Source of the DNA: Monocercomonoides exilis
Taxonomy: Eukaryota; Preaxostyla; Oxymonadida; Polymastigidae
Assembly (NCBI GenBank): GCA_001643675.2
Contig: LSRY02000016.1
Span: forward strand, 1 to 64,000
Length of the DNA stretch: 64,000 nt
Reading direction: 5' to 3'
Shown here: positions 1-11,242 of the stretch, in pieces
Position numbering within the stretch: the stretch's first letter is position 1
Layout: each line of letters begins with the position of its first letter
Made by a program: the position numbers and the translations under genes
The notes under the pieces: model-generated
Told to the model about the DNA's origin: nothing
Seen by the model: the letters and a program-made list of their open reading frames with translations, nothing else
The model's database searches: none

Positions 1-393
1 AATGAATCTCTGGAAGAACCTGTTTCAAACATAATATCAAATTCACGAGTTCCGATGAACTGCTGTTCGATTAGCTCTGTGTGTCTTTGGTTTTGGATCT
101 ATCTCAAGCAGCTCCATCTTCCGCTCATCTCCTGTTGAGAAGATGAAAACTCTTATGCAACAAATGAAGCTCATATAAAAAAGACATTATAACAGCCATG
201 ACGAAAATTGTTGGGAAAATTAAAAATAACAAATCGAAAGGAAAAGGAAGAATACGAAGATGATGCTTGCGAAGATTATTGGCAATTCAATTGTAATACT
301 TTCATATTAAATTACAAAGGCAATTATCATCAACTGAACGAAATATTTGAAAATTGATTTATCTTATATTTTTTCAAAAAATTTATTAATTGA
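1..393. other. No gene recognised (left edge)
   Basis: AT-rich sequence. Short open stretches occur on the plus strand in the first 360 bases, but none has a start codon, splice-site support or a recognisable motif. It may hold the end of a gene that lies outside the window. Confidence 0.4.
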
Positions 394-540
394 AAAGATC
401 ATGGCGTTTTGGCATTTCAAATTTTTGCTCAAAACATCATTATATTAAACTATCAGCTCATTAAGCATAGAATATGCGACTTTCAATGTTGACCAAAATG
501 CACAAATAATTTGGTTTTTTAAGATCATTAATTTTGAATA
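394..540. repeat. TIR sub-unit, low end of element 1
   Basis: A single copy of the roughly 150-bp TIR sub-unit. It begins AAAGATCATGG and ends near AAGATCATTAATTTTG. The intact element carries two such sub-units in each TIR. The diverged inverted partner is at about 4385-4533. Confidence 0.55.
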
Positions 541-604
541 TTCTATTTAATTTTTTTTTTTTGTTTTTTTTTTTTTTTTTTATTTATTTTTAATTATTTA
601 ATAA

Positions 605-3600
605 TTAACTTTTTGTTATTTTTATCGAATGATTCAAATGAATTTCTCTTTTTTCTATTTCTTTTTTTTTTTTATTAATTTTTGTTACAAAAACTGAAGT
701 GAGAAAAACAAGCATTAGCAATAAATTTGAAGTGTGAAATATGTCACATGACTTTTTATAAAAAGAAAGTGAAGGTTTCCAATTTTCTTGTGACATTAAA
801 ATCCAGTATTCCTCCCATTTGTCTGGAATTATTTCTGACACGCTATTATCATTGCACTCCAAAAAATTGAAGAATATGACGGTCTATTCACATCCTTTTT
901 GACAATCGCAATAAAATGACCTTGCTCGTATATAGCTGTTGGAGTGAATTATGCAACCAACCAAATCATAAACGATAGATCGCTCAATATCCTTCAAAAT
1001 CAGATCCCTTTCTTCCTTGAACTTAAATGGGTTTTTATTTCCATGTCATTCGGTCCCGGTCCCTTTACAACAAACACAATCGATTTTGGAGGTGCGACAA
1101 CCCTGAAAGATTCATTGACATTATGATTAATTGTAAGAATATCTGGAAATGATACAAAACGCACGAAAGGAATACAGGGTTTGTCCGTTTCACACCTATT
1201 ACACCTTCGATTTCGTTGTTCTGTGATAAGATTAATGTTTGTTAGTAATTTTAACAGGCCTCCGATAATGTCAGATCCATTTATTGTGAAATAATACCTC
1301 GTTTCACGATTCGAGACTAAGAAATTTTCACAATGAGTGCATTCACGAACGTTTTGGCTGTTGATTGAAAACATATGATAGATTTTATTCTTTTTATCCG
1401 ACAACATATCCAACATTTTGTCAAAAACATCAGTCAGTTTTTGTGCCACATTTCTTGGTCCAATTTTCAATTCGTAAAAGTTCCATATAACTGTTCCATT
1501 CCAAACTTTGCTGTTCTTTTTTGACTTCCGGAGCATTTCGAATAATTGAATGAACTCTGCTTGTTCATCGTTCATCATTGCAACTTGATTGCTGTTAATG
1601 TCAAGTGCAGCGAAACATTGACAAACAGAAGATAATGAACAGACACTTCCTGTGTTCACAAGCCCTCTTTTCGACTCCAATTGTTGCAACACACATGAAC
1701 GTGATTTCTCTTCGTTTTCATCATCCCGTTTGAGTGTATATGAAAAAGGTTTTAATAGTTCGTTTGAATCTTTCTTTCTTTTTTCAATATTTTCTTCAGC
1801 TTCAAAATGAAAATTATTAAGATAATCAACTATTCTATCAATTGAAGAAGATGGAGAAATTGTCTTTTCTATTGGGACAGTTGGTGGTTGTGAGAAAGAT
1901 GATTGTTCTGGAGCAAATGATGGAGAATTCTGCAGAGAGGACAAAGAAAAATTATGATATGCGTAAGATGTTGAATTTTTCGCGTTTAAAAACAGCAGTG
2001 ATGATTGTGGTGAGTTTCCTGAAGGTGATGAAGAATTTGAATCAAAAGGAGAAGATGCTGTGAATGCTTCTGAAGTTGGGGAAGAAGAGAACGCAAAAAG
2101 CGATTCTTGAATAACTGTTTGAGAGGTTCTTGTGGATTTTTCATTTTGGAATGGAGTCTTCATAGAACATTCTGATGAAATGAACCGTCTTCAGTTGCTG
2201 AAAAGGGAGAGGAGGGAGGGGGAGGGAGGGAGGGAGATGAGGGAGATGAGGGAGATGAGGAAGAGGAAGAGGAAGAGGAAGAGGAAGAGAGGAAGAGGAA
2301 GAGGAAGAGGAAGAGGAAGAGGAAGAGGAAGAAGATGAGAAGAAGTGAGGCGGTTCAGAAGAAGAAGAGAAAAAGATGAAGAAATAAGATCTTTTGTGTG
2401 GATGGTAAAGTTTGGTGAAGTTGCAATGAAGAAGAGGAAGGTGAAGGGGAACAAGAAGAGGAGGAGGAGGATACAGAAGAAGATGATGAAGGAATAAATG
2501 AATAATTAGGAATAGAATTAAAAGAAGGAGGAGGAGAAGAAGAAGAAGAGGAAGAAAAGGATAATGAGGAAGAGGAAGAGGAAGATGATGATAACAGAGG
2601 CAAAGGAGGAAGTGCAGAAGTTGATGATGCTTGGATAGAAGTTGAAGTTGAAACATCTTCTGCAGCGGGGTGATGAGGAAGGAGACAGAGAAGAAGGCTG
2701 AGCTGAAGTTGTTGTTGCTGAGGAAGCTGATGCAAAAGGAGAGGATGAGGAGGAAGTAGAATTGATCTCATTTTTCAATGAAGAAGTGTTCGCATGAGAA
2801 TGATATGATACATTGGAAAGATCACTTTCAGAGTTGATATTGCTCACGTTAGGCGGAGGAAATGAGCGATCAACTGAAGCAGATAATGATGAGGAGAAGA
2901 TAAGTGGTGTTCCAAGTGAAGAAGAAGAGGAAGAAGATAAAAAGGACAAGATGAAGAGGAAGTGGAAGAAGATGAATTGCGTTCAAGGGATGCATTGAAA
3001 GGGGATGAAGATGGGGAGAAGAGACATCGGGTACGGAAATGATGGGGAAAGAGGAGATGTTGGTGAAGGAGTTGGGTGAGGAAGAAGAAGAGGAGCAATG
3101 CAATGAAGAAGATAACAATGGCTGAGAAGGATTTGAAGCCGAAGAGTTATTATCATTTGATGATGACGGAAACTTTGACATCATTGATTGATCAGTATTA
3201 TTCTTCAATTGTGGCAATGTTGAATGAATGAATGAAGAACTCGAAGTGAATGAAGAAAATGAGCTTGTTGATGTATTTCCCAGTGGAGATGCAACTGATG
3301 AGACTGGAACAGAAAAAGAAGGAATCGAAATATTTTTGGAAGCAATATTTTCAGGCAATTTGTTGCGTTTTTTCTCTGTTAGAGAAGGCTCATGAAAAAG
3401 TGATGAAGTGGATGGTAAAGGAAGAGAAGCACTTGATGAAGAATGAGCTAAAGATGAAGAAATTTTTCTGAAGAAAAAGGAACGAATGAGGATAAAGGAA
3501 ATGTGTTGAAAGGAGAGTCAGGTGAGATGGAAGGCGGAGATGAGAAAGGAGAAGGAAATGAAGTCAACGATGAAGAAGAAGACTGAACATGAAGAGGGTT

Positions 3601-4223
3601 AAATGAAAATGCTTCTTTTCTTTTATCTTCTTCGTCATATCTCCTGCTCGATGATGTGTCGCTTTCTTCATCAAAACTGAGCAAGAATTCCTTACTGAAA
3701 TTTTCATTTATTTCACTTCTTCTGAATGTATTTTCTTTCGGAAGCAGTTTTTCTTTGTTGAATCCAATTAGCATCATCATATAAGGATATTTCTATATTG
3801 TATCCGTATTCATTTCGTAATTCCTTTTGTGTATAATTTTCTGTTAATGCAATAATCATCTTATTCTTGATGGGAGCAGAAGCATCATTGAACGCAAACT
3901 TCAATTCTTTCACAAGACACGTGAGAGGTGCTTCAAAGAAGGTTTCGAAAGAAAGATAAATTTATAAATTAGGAAAAAATGTTAGCACAAAGAAAAATGA
4001 TGAAAAAAATTTAGAATGATTACAATAAAAAAAACAAACAAAGAGGTGATTTCATGTAATCAAAACAAAGCAATTTGCCTAAATCGTTTTCATTCACGAA
4101 CTTCGTAAACACAAGCAAGGCTCTATCGTATGGCATATTACGAAGCAATTCTTCGATGCTGTCAACGTCTGCTTTAATTGACTTCCTGCTCATTCCATGA
4201 TGTTTTCTTCCAGAATTGAACAT
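605..4223 (-). pseudogene. USP (peptidase C19)-like protein, frameshifted
   Basis: Exon 1 (4223-4067) starts at an ATG. A 136-nt intron (4066-3931, GTTTTG..GAAG) splits a codon in phase 1, and exon 2 continues from 3930. This reproduces the first intron of the intact relative at 11243-15201. A long Ser/acid-rich low-complexity stretch follows (about 3780-2160), open in several frames. The USP core (2163-1000) has a Cys box, GLVNTGSVCSLSSVCQCF, which keeps the G, L, N, C and Q landmarks. It also has two CxxC pairs (CTHC, CNRC), as in zinc-containing USPs. The His-box sequence QGHFIAIV and the terminal block ending in SLSFYKK (862-605) lie in other frames, so at least three frameshifts separate them. 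The C-terminal transposase-like domain of the relative is absent, because the gene stops about 65 bases from the TIR. A non-functional copy is likely; sequencing indels are the alternative. Confidence 0.7.
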
Positions 4224-4659
4224 AGAAAAATATCTTTTCTTCAATTTTATCAGCAAGAAATAAATATTGATTGAAGATAGTTAAAAATAATGAAAACACA
4301 AAATTATAAAATTTCAAATAATGAATTCAGTGCTGTTCTTAACCTCTTTCACAAAGATGAATAGAAAATGAAAACAGGAAAAATGTTTTTAAGTGATTTT
4401 TGATCAGAAATATACAAATAACTTGTGCATTTTGCGCGATCCAAAAACTTTATTTTCCTATTCTAATTTGTATTTTTGATCAAGTTGTGCTGAACAAAAC
4501 AAAACAATTCATGCCCAAATTGCCATGATCTTTGAAAATAACAAAAAATTTCCAAACATGAATATTCGTTATTTATTCTTTATTATTAATGAAAAAAAAA
4601 TAAAACTTGCACACTCAGACTAAAATTTGAAGTTCAAACTGATTTAAACATTCATATCT

Positions 4660-7600
4660 TGAAATTGTGTCATTTTGGAAACTTTCATTCGGAAAAGTTC
4701 TTGAAGAAGTTGATAAAGAACTGACTGAAAGAATCGCAAACATTTGAACAAGAATTGGGGCTTGAAACTGCTGAGCAAATCAATGCAAAATTCGAAGACG
4801 ATATTGTGAATATTTTTTTGTCAGAACTGATAAACAAGAAATGTCATTATTCAAGGTTAAAAAACAGGAGAACAGAAGAAGTTCAAATCAGAATAAACGA
4901 TACAAATATTTCTCTCATCAGTGATCCTCATTCGGATGCGTTGAACAGAATATTTTCAATGATATCTGGAGAAACAACACTTGAGACATTGGAAATGGAA
5001 GGATTCCGCCTTGCAGAAAAGGAAAATGCATCATCAGCCACAACACTTCCTGGAAAGACAAACCTGTTTGCTCCGCTGTAGTATTCAACAAACAACATAC
5101 TGCAAAACGACAAGATGGGGGCTGATGCAGACAACTCTGAACATTCCGAGAAAATTGGCAATGCCGAACATGAAAAAATGCCTCCACATATCTGGAATTA
5201 GTTATCAAGAAGCCGTGCTTTTCTGAAGAAAACGATATAAGTTGTGGATTCGCGGAGCGTCACATAATTTGTGGAAGAGCTCAACCGACGTTTTATTTTT
5301 TCGATCTTCTGTTCAAATCCAATCCTGTTTAAGTGTGTGACGAGCAGAGTTGGCGGTGCGCTCATCCACTCATCATCGTTACCTGCCCAATTTGCACGTT
5401 TCACACAACTGCGTCGCTATTTCTTAAACAGGGAGAAGGAAGTGATGGTAAGCTACATTCACACCATTCATCTGGGTTTAATGGTGGGGCAGGATGGAAT
5501 GATGAAAGAAGGGAAATATCAGTATTTGTAAAGCAGTCACGTCAAAGATTATCAATTCGGCTGGGAGGCTCAAAACTCCTGCAATTCTTTCCTTTTAAAA
5601 ATCATTTTATATTCAGTGGATGAGACATGCCTCATCAACGCAAACAACAGAAAAGCTTTCTTTGATTGGCTCTCCTCCGAACAGCACATCTCTGTCGCTG
5701 AGTACACCACCAAATCCATTGGAGCATATTTCCCATCATCAGATTTCGCACAAGAACCAGTTTTCCTTCTCTCAAAACAGACAATCAACGTTTGCCTCGC
5801 TCTTTTCTGACCAATACGTCATCGAAACAGGCTATGCACCATCAACTTGAGCATTTTCGTTTACGACTTTTGCTTTTTACACTGTCATTCAGTCTGCAGC
5901 TCCAATGTTTTTTCAGTCGACTGGACAGCAGATACCATTTCACCGATCGGCTTCTCTTTCTGTGTTTTTTTCATTAACAACATCACGAAGCACAACAGCC
6001 TCGTTTTTCGCCAGTCCTTTGGGCATTCTCGAAACGGCTCCTTCTCTATCCGTGCATGTGGCAGGTTCAACCACAGATCGTTTTCATCTGTCAGCTCGCA
6101 TCAGCCTGTTCGTGCATTGACACACGAGCAGAATACTATTTTCTTTTAAAGAACAAGCAGCTCAAGTTTGACGTGGTGGAGTTACGAGTAACACCCGATC
6201 CAACATCTCCTCTTCAGTCCGTTCCAGATGACCAGCCATATGTGTGCAGCTTTTGCGAAATGCGGTTTGTGTTAGTTGTGTCGCTTCCAACACACATCCA
6301 CCAGGCATACTCGAAGATGGACATGACGGAGCTGATAAAGCAGCTTTTCGAAGCGGAGAGAGAGTATCTGCTCAGAGGAATAAAGAAGATAACAATGTTG
6401 GAGAAGTTGCTGCACATTGTTTTGCACATCTTCAGTTCGTATGAACTGTCTACGCTGAAGTCAACAGAAAACATCCATTCTCAACAAGTGATCTAACAAC
6501 AGCAAAGACAACAACAACAATTCAGTTCATTTGGAGCAAGCGCATCTGCGTCACAGCCTTATTCCCTCGATTTGCTGACTGAGAAGAAGATTCCATTTTG
6601 TTTCAGAGGAGATGCGAAGAAGCGTTAAGGAGATGAAATTAGCCTAATCGAATTCAACAGAATGGGCGGTGGTCTTTCACATTCTGGTGGCTCAACGTCT
6701 TCAATTGCAACAGTCTCATCAGGGTCAATAACAGTTTTTTCAACCAACACGTACACCTCTGCCTTTGTTGACTCTGTTTCCTCATCTTCAACTTCTGAGC
6801 TCTAAAACTATAGATATTCTCCATTATCTACTGAATCTTCTCTGCCTTCCTCAATTATGACATTCATGCAACCTTCTTCTTTATCATATTCAACTTCTTC
6901 TATGAGTGAATATGGACCAGTGTCACACAACAGCATTTTCCGCTCAATCGGAGCAATTTCGCGGAAAGTGCTTTCACTCGACAAGATTTCAATGGGAATT
7001 GCGCGATCAGGTTCTGTTCTGATCCAACCGCCACCCGAGCCGCTGATTGCAAACCTTGTCACTTTATTTTATACGTCGTTAGTCAGCTCGTCAGTTGTGC
7101 TTTCGTTCACCTCTGTCATTCTTGAGTTCTTTGTTCAGCTTTTGTAGTGGCGGACCGCCTTTGCGAATCGACTTGATGCTGAACTTTGTTATCTGATAAT
7201 AATAATTGTTGAATCGCTGACTTAGACGATTCAAAGCGTGGATGTTTCATCGGAAAAAATCGATAAAATGCGTAGACTTTCATCTGAGTTTTCAGACTTT
7301 CTCGGCAGAAGAATCGATTTTCAGATAAAGTTTAATGATGTGAACGAAGAGATCACTCAGCTTGTGAAATATCGACCAGAAGGCAACGAGAAGATTTTGT
7401 CACTTCTGAATGAGTCGACGGAATCGGACAGCGCTTTGGAGAAGACTCATGCAGAATTTTTGGTAGAGCTGGAAACGAAGAAGAGTCAGCTTGTGGAATA
7501 TCTCTTGCACAACCAAGAGGAATTTGTGTCCGGTCTATCAGTTTTGGTGGAAGGTGCGTCTTCGGCTCTTGCTCTGCTGAATGATCCAGAGAGAGACACA

Positions 7601-7696
7601 GATATGCAGACAGAGACTGCCCAGCGTTATTTTGACCATGTGAAGGAGAAGAAAGCAAAGCAGCGGGAGCTCAACAGGGATGAGGTGCTTTTGTGA
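4660..7696 (+). pseudogene. Degraded gene region, unrecognised
   Basis: Protein-like reading is spread over several plus-strand frames. From about 4663 a frame reads EIVSFWKLSFGKVLEEVDKE. It shifts frame near 4745 and continues in an open stretch (4755-5081) containing EQINAKFEDDIVNIF. Other open pieces lie at 5616-5810 and 6056-6496, with a Ser/Thr-rich piece at 6661-6804. The last piece (7238-7696, 152 residues) is a helical, coiled-coil-like sequence with ETKKSQLVEYLLHNQEEF. The frame breaks and internal stops suggest one or more dead genes, but unseen introns could explain some breaks. I recognise no family. Around 6.8-7.06 kb the minus strand also reads plausibly, so the strand is uncertain there. 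Confidence 0.35.
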
Positions 7697-8948
7697 TGAA
7701 ATTGAAAACTTTTCGACAATTGAACGATTTGGATGGGGAATCACATTATGAACGAAACCTGTTTGTTCTCATTGATGATAAATGAAGGTTTGCAACGAAA
7801 AAATGAGATGATCCTGTTGTGAAAAAAAAAACTTGTCAGAGGAGAAAGAGCCTAAAAACAATCTTCTCATCATCAAGCAATAATTAAATGCAAACTATTA
7901 ATGTCCATCACAGTGTGCTCTTTTTGAAAAGTTATTTATTCTCGATGAGCCTGAATTATCAAATTGATTCTCAAGACTCTTTTGTCGTAAATATTTCTCT
8001 CTCCACCCCTCCTTCCTATTAAAAAAAAATTTAAAAACAAAAAAAATTTTTTTGAGTGATATTAAAATATCTGTTTTTAATAATATAATTGAACTTTTTG
8101 AAAGAAAATTCCAATACCATCATCATTTTACCAAATCTTTCTTCAGATATTAAGATATTGGTAATAATTTTTTTTAGATTATTTGTTTTATTTTGTCATA
8201 AAGTTTTCAATAAGAAAGGCTAGCTTTCATTTTTTTAAGATGCAATGGTAAATACCACATTAATCAAGAAATTTCATTTCATTTCCAATAAAAATGCAAG
8301 TGGAATCTATTTCAAAATAGGAGTGAAGTGAAGAAAATGTGAACAAAAATTGTCATATAAAAATATCGTTTTTAATCGAAAAATATTTTTGCACGATATT
8401 ATGCCAATTAAGAGACCAATATCAATAAACTGAATATATTTTCATAATTGTACTTGTTAAAGAAACGATTGTCACAATATGTTTTAGAATTATTCTCAAA
8501 AACAAAAACACATCATTTAACATATTCTAACAAATAACATTTTAATGAATATTATCAATAAAAATCTCTATTAACAAAATCAAAATTTGAAGATATGAAA
8601 ACAAAGTTTTTTTAGAAATTCTTCAACAACCCATTTTTGATTATTCTCAATGTGAGTTGTTCATAAGTTTAAGATTTTGGAATGAAGTTCACAACTGAAG
8701 AGTTATTTTGATATTTCGTTTACACAATTATAAAAGTTTTCAAATGCTAATGCGAAAAAATGCTATCCGGATTTTTATTAACAACTTTTTTAAATTACAT
8801 TGTTTAACAAAATTTTCTGCAAGATTTTTCGAAAGAATAATTTTGAAAACGTGTGGATTGATTTTTTTATTGTCATGATTAACATTGATTTTTTGTGAAT
8901 AAAGAAAGATTATCCAAAAGTTTTCTTTATTTACATCATCTTTTTCAG
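7697..8948. other. AT-rich spacer, nothing recognised
   Basis: About 1.25 kb of very AT-rich sequence with no convincing reading frame, RNA gene or repeat by eye. Confidence 0.5.
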
Positions 8949-10195
8949 ATTTGTTTCAATATTTCATAGTGAACAAACTGTCATTTGTTGTGCTATCCTA
9001 CACAACTTCAACAGTCCTGACACTTCTCTTTATGCATTCAACGCTTCTTTTAACTATCAAACACGATTTTTATCAAATTGTCTTGTAAAATATAATGGAT
9101 CTGAATCTCACAGAGAGAAATTAAGTAGATTATCCTTTTCTGATTTGAATAGAAATCTCTTCGAATGGTGCGAATGGAACGATTCAACTGGTGGTAGTGA
9201 TCATAGTGGTGCACTTTATGTTTCTTGTACAAATGCCAATCTCACAATCATTTCTTTTAATTCAATAATTGGTTAACCGAAGATCATGGAGGAGCGTTGT
9301 GCTGAAATTGTTTGTTGAATATTGATATGATAAAATCCAATATTTCAAATTATTTGCTGCTCATGGAGGAGCAGTCCATACTACAAATCCACAGCAAAAT
9401 TCTGCTTATTACCATTCAGAAAACAAAGTCGAAAATTGTTCTATCACAAATTGGTGTGGAACTGGTTTGTATTTTTATATTGGTGCTTTTCCATCAAACA
9501 GTCAATTCCTGTTAACAAAATGCCAGTATATTTCAAATTCTGGTGGTAATTCTGCTGGTTCTCTCACATTTCCAAGTCCACCAGGAAACGATCCAAATCA
9601 ATTTTTTGTTTATGAGTACAAATTCATAAACAACAAATTGACAAGTTCAACATCAACTCTTGGTGGGGCAGGTATTTATTTGTACGTCACTTATTCCTGG
9701 ATGAGCGGAAATAAATTCATCACATTCTGTTTCTTTGATGGCAACGCTGCAGCCAATGGCAGAGGGAATGATGTGTTCTTCAGTGGCAGCAGCATTACTC
9801 AATCTCCATTCGAGAATTGTGGTTCAACAACACCAACTAAAAGAGTGTGGAATGCAGGAACTGCAGATAGCGATGTGTACAATGGCTGGCTCCCCCTCAT
9901 CTCCCAGAACAAAATAGTCTCAAATGGTGGAAGTGATGTCGATGCCTGTGGCAGACACCAACATGCCCCATGTGCCACCATCGAGCATGCCCTCACCAGC
10001 TTCATTTCCCTCCTGCATGACGCCTTCCTCACATTTCTCACCTCAACGTTTGTTCCTCTTCAAACACCAACCTTCCGTTCCACAAATGCGAAAATCACAG
10101 TAAACGGAAAAATTACTCAATTGCAACCAGTGCAACAAAATGACAACATTTTCAATCATCATGTTAATTTATTTCTTATCCATCATCGCACATAA
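8949..10195 (+). pseudogene. Beta-helix (pectin-lyase-fold) surface-type protein fragment
   Basis: The reading starts RFVSIFHSEQTVICC and contains short, Cys-, Gly- and Asn-rich beta-strand-like units. It changes frame near 9265 and again near 9300. From about 9330 it is open to 10195 and includes GGAVHTT, CQYISNSGGNSAGSL and NNKLTSSTSTLGGAGIY. The tail has a block YNGWLPLISQ followed by VSNGGSDVDACGRHQHAPC. I recall this block type from large oxymonad beta-helix proteins, where a GSD..CG...PC block starts a new helix domain. Those full-length proteins are far longer and usually have a C-terminal membrane anchor, which is absent here. The frameshifts and lack of a start codon indicate a truncated pseudogene. 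The family call is from memory. Confidence 0.55.
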
Positions 10196-10647
10196 CCTCT
10201 TCACTCAAACGAAAAAAATGTATTATATGTTCAGTATTTAATTATTAAAGATATTTTCATAAATATTTTATGTTATATTTAAATGATTGAACAATTTTAC
10301 ACATGAAATACAACAGACATTTTTTTCATAACTTAAAAAACCAAATTCAATGCATTTGTTATTCATCAATAAAACGACAACCTGCAGACGCTAGCATTTT
10401 TATGTTGTTTTTGTTTTTTATCAATTCGTTTCCAGCTGTTATATTAATTCGTTTGATAAAGATAAAAAAACCTTTTTCACAAATAACTTTTCTCTCAAAT
10501 AATTAATTTATTACCAAACAGAATTTTTGAGAATAAAATTAACATCAACATATGCTAATAATTTTTTTCATGTGCAATTAATTAACATTATAAATTGAAA
10601 ATTAAAATTGAATAAAATTTAATATTTTCTTAATTTCAAATATGTCG
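10196..10647. other. AT-rich spacer, nothing recognised
   Basis: Extremely AT-rich sequence between the beta-helix pseudogene and the left TIR of the USP-transposase element. No feature was seen. Confidence 0.5.
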
Positions 10648-11037
10648 AAAGATCATGGCGTTGTGGGCATTTCATTTTTTTTGCTCGAAACAACATAAAA
10701 TGATATTTAACAACTATCTGGTGTTGAAAAGTCCTCCTCCACTTTTGCCCAAAACGCACAAATAATTTGGTTAACTTATGATCAAGAATTTTGAATGTTT
10801 TAAAATATATTAATAAGATCATGGGCGTTTTGGTCATTTTATTTTTTTGCTTAAAACAGCATAAAATGATATTTTCAGCTTGTAAAGTACAGAAAAAGTG
10901 ACTTTCAATGTTGACCAAAATGCACAAATAATTTGGTTTTATTATGATCATTAATTTTGGGAATGTGATATTTGTTTGAATATTATTCATTTAATTTGTG
11001 AATATTATTGCTTTAATAATGCTTACAAGTCATCAGA
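10648..11037. repeat. Left TIR of element 2, two tandem sub-units
   Basis: An inverted copy of 16192-16581. It contains two imperfect tandem sub-units of about 150-170 bp, starting near 10648 and 10816. Each opens with GATCATGG(G)CGTT and closes with GCACAAATAATTTGGTT..ATGATCA. The inner limit is where similarity falls off after CAAGTCATCAG. Confidence 0.85.
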
Positions 11038-11242
11038 TAATAGTTTTGTAATTTTTATCGTTCAATATGAGGTTAAAAAAAATTCTGAAACATATATTTC
11101 TTATTTGAGCAAAAATATTGATATTTGGTTTTGTTTATCGAAATTTCTATGTTGAAAATACAATTAAAACAATAAATGCAGAGCTGTGAAATTTTTATTA
11201 ATTGATAATAATTCCATAATAAATTTGAAAAAAATCACAAAT

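Larger units (their letters stand above)
394..4533 (-). mobile_element. Decayed USP-bearing inverted-repeat element (element 1)
   Basis: The low end (394 to about 540) reads AAAGATCATGGCGTTTTGG and later TTTCAATGTTGACCAAAATG. It closely matches one sub-unit of the TIR of the intact element at 10648-16581. The high end (about 4385-4533) is a more diverged inverted copy ending in CCATGATCTTT. Between them lies a minus-strand USP gene with the same first intron position as the intact element. The two ends are much less alike than those of the intact element, and the gene is frameshifted, so this is an older, dead copy. No target duplication was seen. Boundaries come from matching ends by eye. 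Confidence 0.6.

Noticed and set aside
2141-3780. Many Ser/Leu/Pro-rich minus-strand frames and basic/acidic plus-strand frames
   Set aside because: They are alternative readings of one purine/pyrimidine-skewed low-complexity region within the dead USP gene. Only its link to the USP core is supported.
4660-7696. Giant-virus or Polinton gene cluster
   Set aside because: No DNA polymerase, integrase, packaging ATPase or capsid motifs could be found in the degraded frames.
10619-10990. 123-codon minus-strand frame, with matching frames at 16239-16592 and 24583-24936
   Set aside because: The identical translations arise because the sequence is the TIR repeat itself. There is no start context, composition or motif suggesting a protein.
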